A DNA stretch of 64,000 nucleotides from positions 1,116,001-1,180,000 of the forward strand of contig NZ_BMYV01000001.1 of assembly GCF_014652455.1 (NCBI RefSeq). The letters run 5' to 3'. Positions within the stretch are counted from its first letter, which is position 1, and every line of letters begins with the position of its first letter. Below, piece by piece: positions 6,208 through 15,886 of this stretch. The notes beneath the pieces are model-generated. The model was not told the DNA's origin. It searched no databases and saw only the letters and a list, made by a program, of their open reading frames with translations. The stretch is from Litorimonas cladophorae. Its GTDB lineage: Bacteria > Pseudomonadota > Alphaproteobacteria > Caulobacterales > Maricaulaceae. Made by a program: the position numbers and the translations under genes.

Positions 6208-9200
6208 CTAGCCGTCAAAGGCGGCGACTGCAGCGGCATCACGCGGGGTGATATCGCCCTCGCCTTGGAAATATTTCCAACTGCGGTCGCATTTCGTCCA
6301 GCCTTTGGCGGCTTTCAAATCCGTGACCAACATGTCGTCACTATCCACCGATAGCTGGCATTTCGACACGATCAGGTAATCTGCCAAGACGTCGGATGGA
6401 TTCGCGGGGTCAGTGTAATCTGTGGCATCCGTCAGGCCCAAGGCGGCCATTTCGTCGGACAGGCAAGACTTGCTGGCCCGAATACTGGCTTCGAGCGAGG
6501 ATTTAATCACTCCTTCACGGCGTAACGTTTCGATGGAATCGAAGGCTTGGTCGCGGAAGGTTTGAATGCCGGTCATCGCCTCCGCAATCGCCTGATTCTG
6601 CCACGCGGCTGGAGCGTCGCGGAAGACTTCCAAATGCACAGAGCCATCCTCGGATGGGAAGCGAGCTTGCCAGACTTCTTCCATGGTGAAGCACATGATC
6701 GGGGCAAGCCATGTGGTCAAGCGCAGGAAAATCTCATTCATAACAGTGCGGCAGGCCCGGCGGCGGGTGCTGTCCAGCGGATCACAATAGAGCGCGTCTT
6801 TGCGAATATCGAAATAGAAGGACGACAGATCCGTCGTGCAGAAATTAAATAGCGTGCTGAAAATCCGCTTATGGTCGTGATCTGCGACCCAGCCTTTATG
6901 CTGCTCTGTTAGGTCAGACAGGCGATGTAGGACCCATTTTTCGAGCGCAGGCATGTCATCATAAGACACGGCGTCCGCATCGGAATAACCATCCAATGCG
7001 CCAATCATATAGCGCAATGTATTCCGCAGTTTGCGGTATGCATCGACATTGGTTTTGATGATCTCATCACCAATTTTTAGATCATTCGTTGTGTCAGAGG
7101 ACGCGACCCAGAGGCGCAGGATTTCTGCGCCATATTGCTTGTTGATGTCTTCGGGGCTGACAGCATTGCCGAGGGATTTGCCCATCTTCATGCCGTTTTT
7201 ATCGACGACGAACCCATCGGTCATGACGCCTTTATAGGGTGCTTCGCCATAAACTGCGCAGCTCTCAAGGAGGCTCGATTGGAACCACCCGCGATGTTGG
7301 TCGGAGCCTTCGAGGTATAGATCGGCGCGATCAGGCAGATCATCGCGTTCCTTCAAACAGAAAGCATGCGTACAGCCCGAGTCGAACCACACGTCGAGAA
7401 TGTCAGTGACCTTTTCCCAATCACTCGCATCTTCACCGAGAAAGACAGACGCATCCGTGTCAAACCAGCCGTCAACGCCGTCTTTTTCGACAGCGGCGAG
7501 GATACGCGCGTCAATCGCGTCGGCATCGGCACGTTCGGTGTGCAACGCCCCGTCTTTGTGGACCATTAGCGTGATCGGTACGCCCCAGGCGCGTTGGCGA
7601 GAAATCAGCCAGTCGGGACGATCCGCAACCATAGTGGACAAGCGGTTCTTGGCACGTGGCGGCCAGAATTGTGTCTCTTCAATCGCGGCCATCGCTTTAT
7701 CGCGCAAGCCCGCTTTGGACATAGAGATGAACCATTGCGGCGTGGCGCGGCGAATGACAGGCGCTTTGGATCGCCAGCTATGGGCGTCACGCAAGGTCAA
7801 TACACCCCGCGCGAGCAAGTTCCCACATTCGACCAGCGCTTTCAGGACTTCCCCATTGGCTTTACCGTCTTGGCCACGTTTTTTGCCAGAGGTACGAATA
7901 ACATCCAGACCTTGGAACCGCGTCGGCATGATGTCGGTGTAACATCCTTTATCGTCGAGCGTCATTGGCACGACAGGGTCGATACCCAGCCCTTCGAGTT
8001 TCATCTGGTTTGACGTCCAAACGATATAGTCATCCTCACCATGCGATGGCGCCGTATGGACAAATCCCGTACCTGCGTCGGCGGTGACGTGTGAGCCTTC
8101 AAGAAGTGGAACGGGGAAGTCGTATTTGCCTTCGGAGTCCGTCATATTTTTGAGCGGGTGATCGAGAACTAAACCTTCAGGATTGACGTCATCAAGGCGT
8201 TTGGCAGATTTAATCAAACCCGCTTTTGCGACGGTGGTCCAAAGATCGTCCGCCACCATGAGTTTATCACCAGGTTTTGACCAAGGCTCAAACTCGCTCT
8301 CCTCCATTTCGACGACTTCATAGAGGCCATATTTGATTTTTGCAGAATAGCTGACAGCCCGGTTGGCCGGAATTGTCCAAGGCGTAGTCGTCCAGATAAC
8401 AATGGAAAACTCTGCATCTTGTAAGAACTCTCCGCCCGTTTCCATTTGACCTTGACCGGAGGAAATGAAGTTTTTCAACGCATCGACATAGCCTTGTTCG
8501 TCTTGATCAAGACTCTCCGAGTTCCCGACAATCTTATCGATAATATTAGCGTCGACAGCTCTTCCCCTTCTTTCTCGAACTGGAAACTTCACATAAATCG
8601 CCGTCGCCCGACGATCCGCATATTCAACTTCGGCCTCAGCCAAAGCGGTCTGCTCAACAGGGCTCCACATGATTGGTTTTGATCCGCGATAGAGTTGACC
8701 TGTGCGAGCGATTTTCAGCAGCTCGGCACAGATACGCGCCTCTGATTCTGGACGCATCGTTAGATAGGGGTTTTCCCAATCGCCGATCACGCCAAGGCGT
8801 TTAAATTCGGCCTTTTGGATATCGACCCAATGGGCGGCATATTCGCGACATCGCGCGCGAAATTCGCTGGCGGGGACATCGTCTTTGCTGCGGCCTTTGG
8901 CGCGGAATTCTTCTTCGACTTTCCATTCAATCGGCAGGCCATGACAATCCCAACCCGGAACATAATTCGCGTTATGACCCGCCATTTGCTGACTGCGGTT
9001 GATGATGTCTTTGTGCACCTTGTTCAGTGTTGTGCCCATGTGAATGTGACCGTTGGCATATGGCGGACCGTCATGCAGCGTCCATTGGCCTTTGGCATTT
9101 TCGGCGGCGCGTTGCTTGCCATAGAGATCGAGCTTGTCCCACCGCTCCAGCCATTTTGGCTCGGCTTTGGGCAATCCGGCCCGCATCGGGAAATCAGTTT

Positions 9201-9255
9201 TGGGCAAGAACAGCGTCTCGCGGTAGTCGCGCGCTGTTGAATTAGAATCTGTCAT
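6208..9255 (-). CDS. ileS: Isoleucyl-tRNA synthetase
   Basis: Charges tRNA-Ile with isoleucine in the cytoplasm. The start is taken as ATG 9255 (MTDSNSTARDYRETLFLP), giving 1015 residues; the open frame runs 31 codons further up to a TTG, but that part overlaps leader hairpins and does not look like IleS. The class I signature HIGH appears as GHIHMG at about 69-74 and KMSKS as KMGKS at about 690-694. Between them lies the inserted editing domain (TTTPWTIPANRAVSY). The C-terminal anticodon-binding region includes FNFCTTDLSSFYFDIRKD. The C-terminus has no cysteine cluster of the zinc type, which fits a shorter tail. No T-box element was recognised. Confidence 0.97.
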   Translation of the reverse strand: MTDSNSTARDYRETLFLPKTDFPMRAGLPKAEPKWLERWDKLDLYGKQRAAENAKGQWTLHDGPPYANGHIHMGTTLNKVHKDIINRSQQMAGHNANYVPGWDCHGLPIEWKVEEEFRAKGRSKDDVPASEFRARCREYAAHWVDIQKAEFKRLGVIGDWENPYLTMRPESEARICAELLKIARTGQLYRGSKPIMWSPVEQTALAEAEVEYADRRATAIYVKFPVRERRGRAVDANIIDKIVGNSESLDQDEQGYVDALKNFISSGQGQMETGGEFLQDAEFSIVIWTTTPWTIPANRAVSYSAKIKYGLYEVVEMEESEFEPWSKPGDKLMVADDLWTTVAKAGLIKSAKRLDDVNPEGLVLDHPLKNMTDSEGKYDFPVPLLEGSHVTADAGTGFVHTAPSHGEDDYIVWTSNQMKLEGLGIDPVVPMTLDDKGCYTDIMPTRFQGLDVIRTSGKKRGQDGKANGEVLKALVECGNLLARGVLTLRDAHSWRSKAPVIRRATPQWFISMSKAGLRDKAMAAIEETQFWPPRAKNRLSTMVADRPDWLISRQRAWGVPITLMVHKDGALHTERADADAIDARILAAVEKDGVDGWFDTDASVFLGEDASDWEKVTDILDVWFDSGCTHAFCLKERDDLPDRADLYLEGSDQHRGWFQSSLLESCAVYGEAPYKGVMTDGFVVDKNGMKMGKSLGNAVSPEDINKQYGAEILRLWVASSDTTNDLKIGDEIIKTNVDAYRKLRNTLRYMIGALDGYSDADAVSYDDMPALEKWVLHRLSDLTEQHKGWVADHDHKRIFSTLFNFCTTDLSSFYFDIRKDALYCDPLDSTRRRACRTVMNEIFLRLTTWLAPIMCFTMEEVWQARFPSEDGSVHLEVFRDAPAAWQNQAIAEAMTGIQTFRDQAFDSIETLRREGVIKSSLEASIRASKSCLSDEMAALGLTDATDYTDPANPSDVLADYLIVSKCQLSVDSDDMLVTDLKAAKGWTKCDRSWKYFQGEGDITPRDAAAVAAFDG

Positions 9256-9313
9256 GGATGTCTCATATAAGAGAGGAATTTGAAGGCGAAGAGAAGCGTG
9301 TTCCCGGACGGTG

Positions 9314-9348
9314 ACCCTATTTGAGTAGGGTTTGGCCGACCGGGCCAA
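9314..9348 (-). promoter_or_regulatory. Two adjacent hairpins in the ileS leader
   Basis: TTGGCC (9332-9337) pairs with GGCCAA (9343-9348), and ACCCTA (9314-9319) pairs with TAGGGT (9326-9331). Both are perfect 6-bp stems with 5- and 6-base loops, side by side, about 60 bases upstream of the ileS ATG. No T-run follows. They could be part of a regulatory leader or a processing site. Function not established. Confidence 0.35.
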
Positions 9349-9439
9349 TAATTCGTATTCGTAAGGCCTTCATGTGCATAGGGGCGCGTTAGCAGGTGAA
9401 GCTAAACAGGTCCATAATTTCATGCGGCAACCGCAAAAC

Positions 9440-9991
9440 CTAGACACTCGTCATGTCGCCCGCATCTTCCAGTCCAAAATAAATGCCTCTCTCGGCGGCT
9501 TGCAGATCGATGATGTGGCGAATATCGCGGGCTTGGTTTAGACTGGCAAGCGTGAACGCTATCATAAGCCCAACTAAGAGGACCGTTGTCAAAAACCCCG
9601 CAATCAATCCATATAGCGCGGCTTCGCCATAAGCAGATTTGAGGAAATGCCCGATCCCCTGCTCTGTCAGCTGGTTCAAGATCGTTAAAATCAGAACAGG
9701 CACAGTGACATTGGCGACCAAGGAGACACGAAACCCTTGTGCGGCTTGTTCTAAATTCACGGCAGCGATGGTCCGCAAGGCTTTGACGCGCGCGTCATCC
9801 ATCTGGTCCAATTTGGCGGCCAAAGGCCCTGCACCGCGATTGTCCAACATACGCGACAATCGGCCCACGCCAGCACGGGTACTGATCCCATTTGTCCACG
9901 ACTTGCTGGGACGCAGAGCCCCCCGCGTCGGGAAAAGCGCTTCGATCTCCGCCCAATCTTGCATGACTGTATTTTCAGGTGTCTCATCCAT
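9440..9991 (-). CDS. Membrane protein of unknown function, two helices
   Basis: 183 residues from ATG 9991; an alternative ATG at 9964 (MQDWAEIEAL) is possible. The first 90 residues are soluble and partly basic. Two hydrophobic helices follow (SLVANVTVPVLILTILN, about 90-106, and ALYGLIAGFLTTVLLVGLMIAF, about 125-147), then a short soluble tail. No family recognised. It lies upstream of ileS on the same strand but about 180 bases from the ileS start, so it may have its own transcript. Confidence 0.65.
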   Translation of the reverse strand: MDETPENTVMQDWAEIEALFPTRGALRPSKSWTNGISTRAGVGRLSRMLDNRGAGPLAAKLDQMDDARVKALRTIAAVNLEQAAQGFRVSLVANVTVPVLILTILNQLTEQGIGHFLKSAYGEAALYGLIAGFLTTVLLVGLMIAFTLASLNQARDIRHIIDLQAAERGIYFGLEDAGDMTSV

Positions 9992-10509
9992 AGGGCGGGA
10001 GTGCCACAGGGGTATGTTAAGTCAAGACAGGGGTGCGACGACGAGAATGAAATGGGCGGTTTTGAAAGTCTTTCCCGTCGTTTCTGTGTGCTAAACCCTT
10101 GTAACAAAGCCTTTTCATACAATCGTATCCCCGTCGCCAAATCCTATGATAAGTTTGTTAGGTTCTTTCGGACATGGGACAGGCGGGGCCTCGCTTGCCG
10201 GTTTGAAGGACGGTGGGCCTGAGCATTGAATGGTGAGACATTCGACTGTGCCGGGGCTTTTGAAGTGAGAGCCGACCCGTCAGTCCAAGTGTCTGAACTC
10301 GGGGGTTTATGACTGGCCGCTTCATCAAAAACCGCTGCCGCGTGGCGAGTTGGCATGACAACCCGACTCCTGATTTTCGCGTAAAACAACATTTCTATTC
10401 TGGTATTCCATCGCGAATATCAACCACGCGGACAGTCCCATTTCTTCGGACACGCATTTTGGCAGACGCCCCAAGAGACGGGAGAGCGGCTGTGAACGAT
10501 GTCGCTTGT
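9992..10509. other. Intergenic stretch of about 520 bases without a convincing gene
   Basis: Short open frames exist on both strands, but none has a ribosome site, signal peptide or recognisable motif. A small hairpin, TTGAATG (10226-10232) with CATTCGA (10239-10245), and several GC-rich complementary stretches around 10180-10330 could be part of a structured RNA. I could not match them to 6S, SRP, RNase P or tmRNA. It may also hold the promoter for the 9440-9991 gene. Confidence 0.5.
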
Positions 10510-10896
10510 TTACCCGTATTTGGAACGCTCTCCATTCGGGCGGCGGGCGTCCTCCAAAATTCGACGTTTGATCTGCGCGAGCGTGAAACCCAGCGTCCGC
10601 TTACGAAATAAGATCGGGTCCACCGCGGCCAATTCATACCGATAGGCGGGTTCATATTTACGCATCATATCTTGATGCATCGATCGGATCATCAACATGT
10701 GACCCCCGCGCACCAGCACAAAGTAAAAAGCGAAAAACCCAACAATCGTCGCGTTGTGATCGCGAAAGCGCGGCGCGTCTGATATCATCGAAAACGCAAC
10801 AAGAAATCCGATCAGCACCACCATCGTCGGCAGCGCAATCCGTTGCAGCCAAACCCGCAAGCAAAGATGATTTCTGACAAGTGTTTCAGGTGTCAT
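10510..10896 (-). CDS. Small membrane protein of unknown function
   Basis: 128 residues from ATG 10896, with AAGG upstream. Two hydrophobic helices (IALPTMVVLIGFLVAFSMI, about 21-40, and ATIVGFFAFYFVLVRGGHML, about 49-68) precede a basic cytoplasmic-looking tail with FRKRTLGFTLAQIKRRILED. No family recognised. Neighbours on both sides are separated by gaps, so it may stand alone. The frame 10395-10655 on the same strand is an overlapping shadow and was left out. Confidence 0.6.
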   Translation of the reverse strand: MTPETLVRNHLCLRVWLQRIALPTMVVLIGFLVAFSMISDAPRFRDHNATIVGFFAFYFVLVRGGHMLMIRSMHQDMMRKYEPAYRYELAAVDPILFRKRTLGFTLAQIKRRILEDARRPNGERSKYG

Positions 10897-10960
10897 ACAC
10901 CTTCATACGACTGTATCGACACCTTGGGTATGGGGCAATTTGGCCGAGATGAGGCGGAGA

Positions 10961-11416
10961 CTAAAGATCTAAGTGGAAAAATTGATTGAAATCCGACGCT
11001 GTATATTCGCCAAACGCATCACCGCGTTCAAAACCCCGTTTGACATAGAGCCCGATAGCCGCGTCGAAGCCCGCACCTGACCCTGTTTCAAGGCTCAATC
11101 GTTTAAAGCCGCAAGCGGTCGCTTCGGAAATGATCGCTTCCAAAATGGCTTTACCAATACCACGCCCTATTGCGTCTGGACGAACACGCATAGATTTGAC
11201 TTCGCCCACAGTATCCGAGACTAATTTAAGCGCGCCAATACCCAATAAAACCTCGTCGTCCCACGCCCCAAATAACGTAACGCGCGGGTCTGCCAAACCC
11301 GAACTATCCAGCGCGAACACATGTCCCGGCGGCGAATTATCCATCATTCCCGTGAGATGAAGTTCGACGAGTTCTTGGACCTGTGGATCGGAAATATCGA
11401 CAATTTTGGTTTCCAT
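10961..11416 (-). CDS. GNAT-family N-acetyltransferase
   Basis: Transfers an acetyl group from acetyl-CoA to an amine of an unknown substrate. From the ATG at 11416 (METKIVDISD) the protein has 151 residues, normal for a single GNAT domain; 25 further codons upstream do not fit the fold and were dropped. The acetyl-CoA binding motif A is visible as VKSMRVRPDAIGRGIGKAIL (about 92-111; R-x-x-G-x-G form). It is followed by RLSLETGSGAGFDAAIGLYVKRGF, where LYVKRGFE is the usual motif B end. It is divergent from ychF, about 120 bases away. Confidence 0.88.
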   Translation of the reverse strand: METKIVDISDPQVQELVELHLTGMMDNSPPGHVFALDSSGLADPRVTLFGAWDDEVLLGIGALKLVSDTVGEVKSMRVRPDAIGRGIGKAILEAIISEATACGFKRLSLETGSGAGFDAAIGLYVKRGFERGDAFGEYTASDFNQFFHLDL

Positions 11417-11537
11417 GAGAAAATATTGAAAGAACCCGACCAAAAAACAAGGGCAAAATCTCTGCAATCTAGCCCTCACGACGTCTTGCACTGAATCTGA
11501 TCAATCCGTATGTGCGGGCGTCGAAAAGGAGAACCTG

Positions 11538-12635
11538 ATGGGTTTCAAATGCGGTATCGTGGGTCTGCCAAATGTCGGTAAGTCCACACTCTTCAATGCG
11601 CTGACCAAAACAGCCAATGCTCAAGCGGCCAATTATCCGTTCTGTACAATCGAGCCCAATGTCGGCGACGTCGCCGTGCCAGAGCCGCGTTTGGACATTA
11701 TTGCCAAGATTGGCGGCTCGGCGTCCATCATTCCCGCTCGGATGAACTTTGTCGATATTGCGGGCCTCGTTAAGGGCGCGTCCCAAGGCGAAGGCATGGG
11801 CAACCAATTCCTTGCCAATATCCGCGAAACAGACGCTATCGTCTACGTTTTGCGCTGTTTCGAAGATGACGACATCACCCATGTCGAAGGCCGTATCGAT
11901 CCGATGTCGGATTTTGAGACGATCGAAACAGAATTGATGCTGGCCGATTTGGAAAGCCTTGAAAAGCGCAAGCCAGGTCTGGAAAAAAAGCTTAAGCAGA
12001 ATGATAAAGACGCCCAGCAAACCATCCGCTTGATCGAAATGGCGATTGCCGTTCTGGAAGACGGGAAGCCTGCGCGCACATTGGAAATCGATCCAGATGA
12101 CGCGAAAGCCTGGCGCATGCTACAATTGCTGACGTCCAAGCCTGTCCTCTACGTCGCCAATGTTGACGAAGACAGCGCCGCCACAGGCAATGACTTCTCG
12201 GCCAAAGTTTTGGCCCACGCCGAATCTGAAGGCGCGCAAGCCGTCGTGATTTCAGCTCAGATCGAATCCGAAATGGCCGTTTTGGAAGATGAAGAACAAG
12301 CCGAATACCTAGACGCGATCGGCCTAACGGAACCAGGGTTGAACCGCCTTATCCGTTCAGGTTTCACGCTACTGGGCCTAAAAACATATTTTACCGTCGG
12401 ACCCAAAGAAGCCCGCGCTTGGACATTCCAAGACGGCTGGACAGCGCCAAAATGTGCGGGCGTCATTCATGGCGATTTCGAAAAAGGCTTCATCCGCGCA
12501 GAAACTACGGCCTATGAAGACTACGTCGCCAATAACGGCGAAGCAGGCGCAAAAGAAGCCGGTAAAGTCCGCCAAGAGGGCAAGGAATATATCGTTAAAG
12601 ACGGCGACATCATGTTGTTCAAATTCAACGTTTAG
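11538..12635 (+). CDS. ychF: Redox-regulated ATPase YchF (OLA1 family, Obg-like)
   Basis: Ribosome-associated P-loop protein of the Obg group that prefers ATP over GTP. 365 residues, the family length. The P-loop is GLPNVGKST at 9-17, the switch region lies near [20 protein letters not shown] (about 71-90), and the C-terminal TGS domain covers about 280-362 ([13 protein letters not shown], then [15 protein letters not shown]). AGGAGAACCTG precedes the ATG. It stands alone, with a divergent acetyltransferase upstream and a secreted protein downstream. Confidence 0.97.
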   Translation: MGFKCGIVGLPNVGKSTLFNALTKTANAQAANYPFCTIEPNVGDVAVPEPRLDIIAKIGGSASIIPARMNFVDIAGLVKGASQGEGMGNQFLANIRETDAIVYVLRCFEDDDITHVEGRIDPMSDFETIETELMLADLESLEKRKPGLEKKLKQNDKDAQQTIRLIEMAIAVLEDGKPARTLEIDPDDAKAWRMLQLLTSKPVLYVANVDEDSAATGNDFSAKVLAHAESEGAQAVVISAQIESEMAVLEDEEQAEYLDAIGLTEPGLNRLIRSGFTLLGLKTYFTVGPKEARAWTFQDGWTAPKCAGVIHGDFEKGFIRAETTAYEDYVANNGEAGAKEAGKVRQEGKEYIVKDGDIMLFKFNV

Positions 12636-12692
12636 GCGATTTTAACGTCCAATCGTCATAGTCTCGGAATGAACCCTATTCGAGTAAAAACT

Positions 12693-13151
12693 ATGCGTAA
12701 ATTTCTGCTGACCGCCTTCATAGCCGTGTCTACGGCCGCATCCGCTCACGCGGTGGAACCGGCGCAAACCGCATTTGATTTGCTGTCAGATTTCTCAGCG
12801 TCTACAAAAACGTCAGATTACATCAAACTGCAAAGTTCGATCGATCAAACCGAAGCGATGAAGATTGACGCCAAATTTTCGGAGCTGTTTGGCACCCCCG
12901 TGGTACAGCGTAGTGGATTGAAGGTGTGGGAAGTCCCCAATGAGACACCCCGTTCGGACCAAGCCGCGTTTACAACCATTATGTGCGGACCTGATCAGAA
13001 AGGCGGTATTTACGTGTCCGCCGATCGCCGCGGCAATAAATCCGTCGACACACCCCCTGGGCAGGCCAATAAGGCAAAGCCCTCAAAAGCGCGAATTCCA
13101 GCTAAAATTATGCGACGGTCTTCGGTCGCGAGAGTTCCAGACGTCGAGTAG
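12693..13151 (+). CDS. Small secreted protein of unknown function
   Basis: 152 residues from ATG 12693, chosen because a standard signal peptide starts there (MRKFLLTAFIAVSTAASAHA). An in-frame ATG at 12669 would add eight residues. The mature part has a motif MKIDAKFSELFGTPVVQ and a single cysteine near MCGPDQKGG, and ends in a basic, proline-rich tail. No family recognised. It follows ychF by 57 bases on the same strand and could be co-transcribed. Confidence 0.7.
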   Translation: MRKFLLTAFIAVSTAASAHAVEPAQTAFDLLSDFSASTKTSDYIKLQSSIDQTEAMKIDAKFSELFGTPVVQRSGLKVWEVPNETPRSDQAAFTTIMCGPDQKGGIYVSADRRGNKSVDTPPGQANKAKPSKARIPAKIMRRSSVARVPDVE

Positions 13152-13249
13152 CCAGATCACTGCTTAAAGCCTGCGGCTTTAACACTTTCAAAACGACGCG
13201 CTGCATATGATGCGGTGGGATTGTGGGTAGAAGCGAGTTTTCCGGGAAA

Positions 13250-15214
13250 ATGAATTTAAAGCTGAGTCATGTTTGGAAGTATCTCGCTTTGGTGTCGGTG
13301 GCGACGCTGAACGCCACAACCGCACATGCGGGTACATTTACCAATACCACAACAGGCGCTATCGGTAATGCGACCGCTTGTGCAGGCGCTCCAGATTTTG
13401 GTGCAACGATAACCACTGGCAACCTCGTTCGCAGTTTTACTGTCGCTGGCGAACCAAACGTAGCAGATCTGGACGTAGGTTTCATCGCTTCTCACACTTG
13501 GCGAGGTGATATTCGGTTGATTTTACGACCGCCCAGCGGAATCGCCGATCAGGTTACGCTGCTCGTGTCTGACACCTCTGGCGCTGGGAATGACGATAAT
13601 TACAATATCCGTCTAAGTGATCAGGCAACGCCAACAGTGAACACAGGCTCGCATGACGTTGCGAACAATACAGCAATAGCCCCCTATCAATTCACTGTGA
13701 GACCTAGCACCGCGGGAGTGCTTAGCAGTTTTAATGGTACGGATCCAAATGGCACCTGGCAGATGATTATTTGCGACGGTGCCGGGACAGAAGAGGGAAG
13801 TTTTATACGCGGGGAGCTTATTTTCTCGGCGCCTTCCGCCGACCTGTCCCTTGCGCTGTCGACGTCAAACCCAGCGCCGGAACAAAACTCATCATTTAAC
13901 CTTACCGCCCAGATCAATAACGCGGGCCCGATATCCTCGGCCATGACGGCGGAAGTCGCTCTGCCAACGGGCCTGTCCTATATATCTCATACGGGGCCTG
14001 GCACTTATGACCCCGTCACAAAAATCGTCACGATTTCATCTACAGTCGCCAGCGGTGCAAATGTGCAAACAGTAATAAACACGTTGACAAACCCCAGCGG
14101 CAGTTACGTGACAACAGCCGAAATAAAAACAAGCTCTGTGGTAGACCCTGATTCCACGCCAGGCAATAATTCCACAACGGAAGATGACGATGACACGCTT
14201 ACAGTGTCACCTACGCCGCCGCTTTTCATATCTCAATTGACCTGCCCCACCGCTGACCAGTTTGCATTAAACTGGACGGACAGGACCGATCCAGTACGCG
14301 GCTGGACAACGGGCGAGCTTACGGAAGACTACACTGTAGAAGGGCGCGAGATGAACTTTGTAATCGACGGCGCCACTACACGCTTCATCCCAAGAACATA
14401 TGGCGGGGCAACATTTGCAACGCCCGCATCCGAGGATCAATTCGCCAACGGAAGCGCTGATTTTGGTGTCTTGCAATATGTTCAAATGGACAATACCGGC
14501 GAGACGGTGGACGTCGAGTTTACGGTTGGAACCCTCGGAGAAGGCGTTGACCAATTAGAGTTCGAAATCCGAGACGTCGACAACGGTACGGATGGTAGCG
14601 GCTTTGAATGGGCAGACCGTATCACGGTCAGCGGATCGTTTAATGGAACCGACGTCACCCCCATAATCACGACCGGTTCAGCCAATACCAGTACGGGAAA
14701 CACAATTCTCGGAACAGCAGGCTCCGCAACAGGCTCAAGCGATGGTAACGTCCTTATCAGTTTCACCTCACCCGTCGATACAGTCGGATACACTTACGGT
14801 AACAGCGGAACAACCGCGACATTGGCCGTGCAAATCATATCGCTCCAGCGGATCACGATGTGTCCTGCAAAAGTGGCTGATCTGAGCGCAGTGAAAACCG
14901 TCGAAGTTTATGATCCTGGCGCACTAGGGCTTTACATGACACCTGGAAATGAAGTGCTTTACAAAATCACGGTTACAAACTCGGCAGCAGCAACCGCGGA
15001 CGCCGAGGATGTCGATATCAGCGATACGCTTCCAGAAAATTTGAAATTTGTTTCTGCAACGACGACTGGGTTCTCCGGCGGCGCATTCGGGTCTCCTCCC
15101 CTTCCAGCGCCTAACACAGATTGCGCCGTAACGTCTTGCGTCATTCGATATTCAGGCGGAGATGTTCCAATCGATACGACCGCAGAAATTCAGGTTCGCG
15201 CAATGATAAAATAG
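13250..15214 (+). CDS. Secreted surface protein with proprotein-convertase P-like domain and DUF11 repeats
   Basis: 654 residues from ATG 13250 (a GTG at 13223 would add nine). After a signal peptide (cleavage near AHA-GTF), residues about 45-200 form a P-like domain (HTWRGDIRLILRPPSG, then SFNGTDPNGTWQMIICDGAG), normally a C-terminal partner of subtilases but here without protease. Next come a DUF11-type conserved repeat (SADLSLALSTSNPAPEQNSS), a beta-rich domain with cysteines, and a final DUF11 domain (VADLSAVKTVEVYDP). DUF11 repeats are common in bacterial surface proteins. The protein ends soon after the last DUF11 domain, with no membrane anchor or LPXTG-like signal. The composition is rich in Thr, Ser and Asn. 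Confidence 0.85.
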   Translation: MNLKLSHVWKYLALVSVATLNATTAHAGTFTNTTTGAIGNATACAGAPDFGATITTGNLVRSFTVAGEPNVADLDVGFIASHTWRGDIRLILRPPSGIADQVTLLVSDTSGAGNDDNYNIRLSDQATPTVNTGSHDVANNTAIAPYQFTVRPSTAGVLSSFNGTDPNGTWQMIICDGAGTEEGSFIRGELIFSAPSADLSLALSTSNPAPEQNSSFNLTAQINNAGPISSAMTAEVALPTGLSYISHTGPGTYDPVTKIVTISSTVASGANVQTVINTLTNPSGSYVTTAEIKTSSVVDPDSTPGNNSTTEDDDDTLTVSPTPPLFISQLTCPTADQFALNWTDRTDPVRGWTTGELTEDYTVEGREMNFVIDGATTRFIPRTYGGATFATPASEDQFANGSADFGVLQYVQMDNTGETVDVEFTVGTLGEGVDQLEFEIRDVDNGTDGSGFEWADRITVSGSFNGTDVTPIITTGSANTSTGNTILGTAGSATGSSDGNVLISFTSPVDTVGYTYGNSGTTATLAVQIISLQRITMCPAKVADLSAVKTVEVYDPGALGLYMTPGNEVLYKITVTNSAAATADAEDVDISDTLPENLKFVSATTTGFSGGAFGSPPLPAPNTDCAVTSCVIRYSGGDVPIDTTAEIQVRAMIK

Positions 15215-15238
15215 GCGAGCCTGCGAAACACGTGAGCC

Positions 15239-15886
15239 CTAGCTATTCACGGCATCTGTTTCGGGCAAAATATGCGCTTCGGTGAACGCAAGAGCTTCCC
15301 ATTCCAAATAGTGCGGATCGCTCATCAGTTCGGAAATATAGACGTCTGAACGCGTTGTTCGTGGCAGTCCGTAGCTCTCAAAGCGGGTCGCGACAGGTAG
15401 GTAAAATGCGTCCGCTATTGTCCATTCGTTAAATAGAAATGGTCCATCGTGACGGCCCAATAGTTCGTCCCACATGTCAGAGATCTCAGCCGCCTCTACA
15501 AGGCAGTCGGCAGGCATGACACCCTGGGTCCGGCGCCGCAGGTTCATCGGGGCTTCGCGGCGAATAGCTTCAAATCCAGTATGCATTTTCTGCACGACAG
15601 CCTTCGCCTCGGCCCAAAGCGCTTCGTCCTTTGGCCACAAATTAGGTACAGCTTTTGCGCAAAATTCCGCTATGGCCAAACTGTCCGGGATAACGGCCCC
15701 ATTAACGTCCAAGGCGGGAACCGTCCCTGCATCGCTGATTTGCAAAAGTTTATCTTTGTAGCCCGGAACATCCAAATCAATCATGACAGATTGAAACGGC
15801 AACTCCGTTTTCCGGAGAATTTGCCAGGCCCGCAGCGACCATGACGAGTAGTTGTAATTGCCGATATAAAGTGTGAGATTTGACAT
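15239..15886 (-). CDS. Glutathione S-transferase family protein
   Basis: 215 residues. The N-terminal thioredoxin-like domain begins LTLYIGNYNYSSWSLRAW, where the Ser of YSSWS is the likely glutathione-activating residue. The loop cis-proline segment is GTVPALDVNG, followed by IPDSLAIAEFC. The all-helical C-terminal domain starts near residue 90. Its ATG overlaps the stop of the CCA-transferase gene by one base (TAATG), which implies translational coupling in the minus-strand operon. Substrate unknown. Confidence 0.92.
   Translation of the reverse strand: MSNLTLYIGNYNYSSWSLRAWQILRKTELPFQSVMIDLDVPGYKDKLLQISDAGTVPALDVNGAVIPDSLAIAEFCAKAVPNLWPKDEALWAEAKAVVQKMHTGFEAIRREAPMNLRRRTQGVMPADCLVEAAEISDMWDELLGRHDGPFLFNEWTIADAFYLPVATRFESYGLPRTTRSDVYISELMSDPHYLEWEALAFTEAHILPETDAVNS

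Noticed and set aside
9256-9348. N-terminal extension of ileS to a TTG codon
   Set aside because: The 31 extra residues do not resemble IleS and the DNA holds two leader hairpins.
10144-10392. 82-codon open frame on the minus strand in the 520-base gap
   Set aside because: No ribosome site, signal or motif; low-complexity and basic; likely chance.
10395-10655. 86-codon open frame on the minus strand
   Set aside because: It overlaps the better 10510-10896 gene in another frame, has no ribosome site, and its composition (many Arg, Trp, Ser) is typical of a shadow frame.
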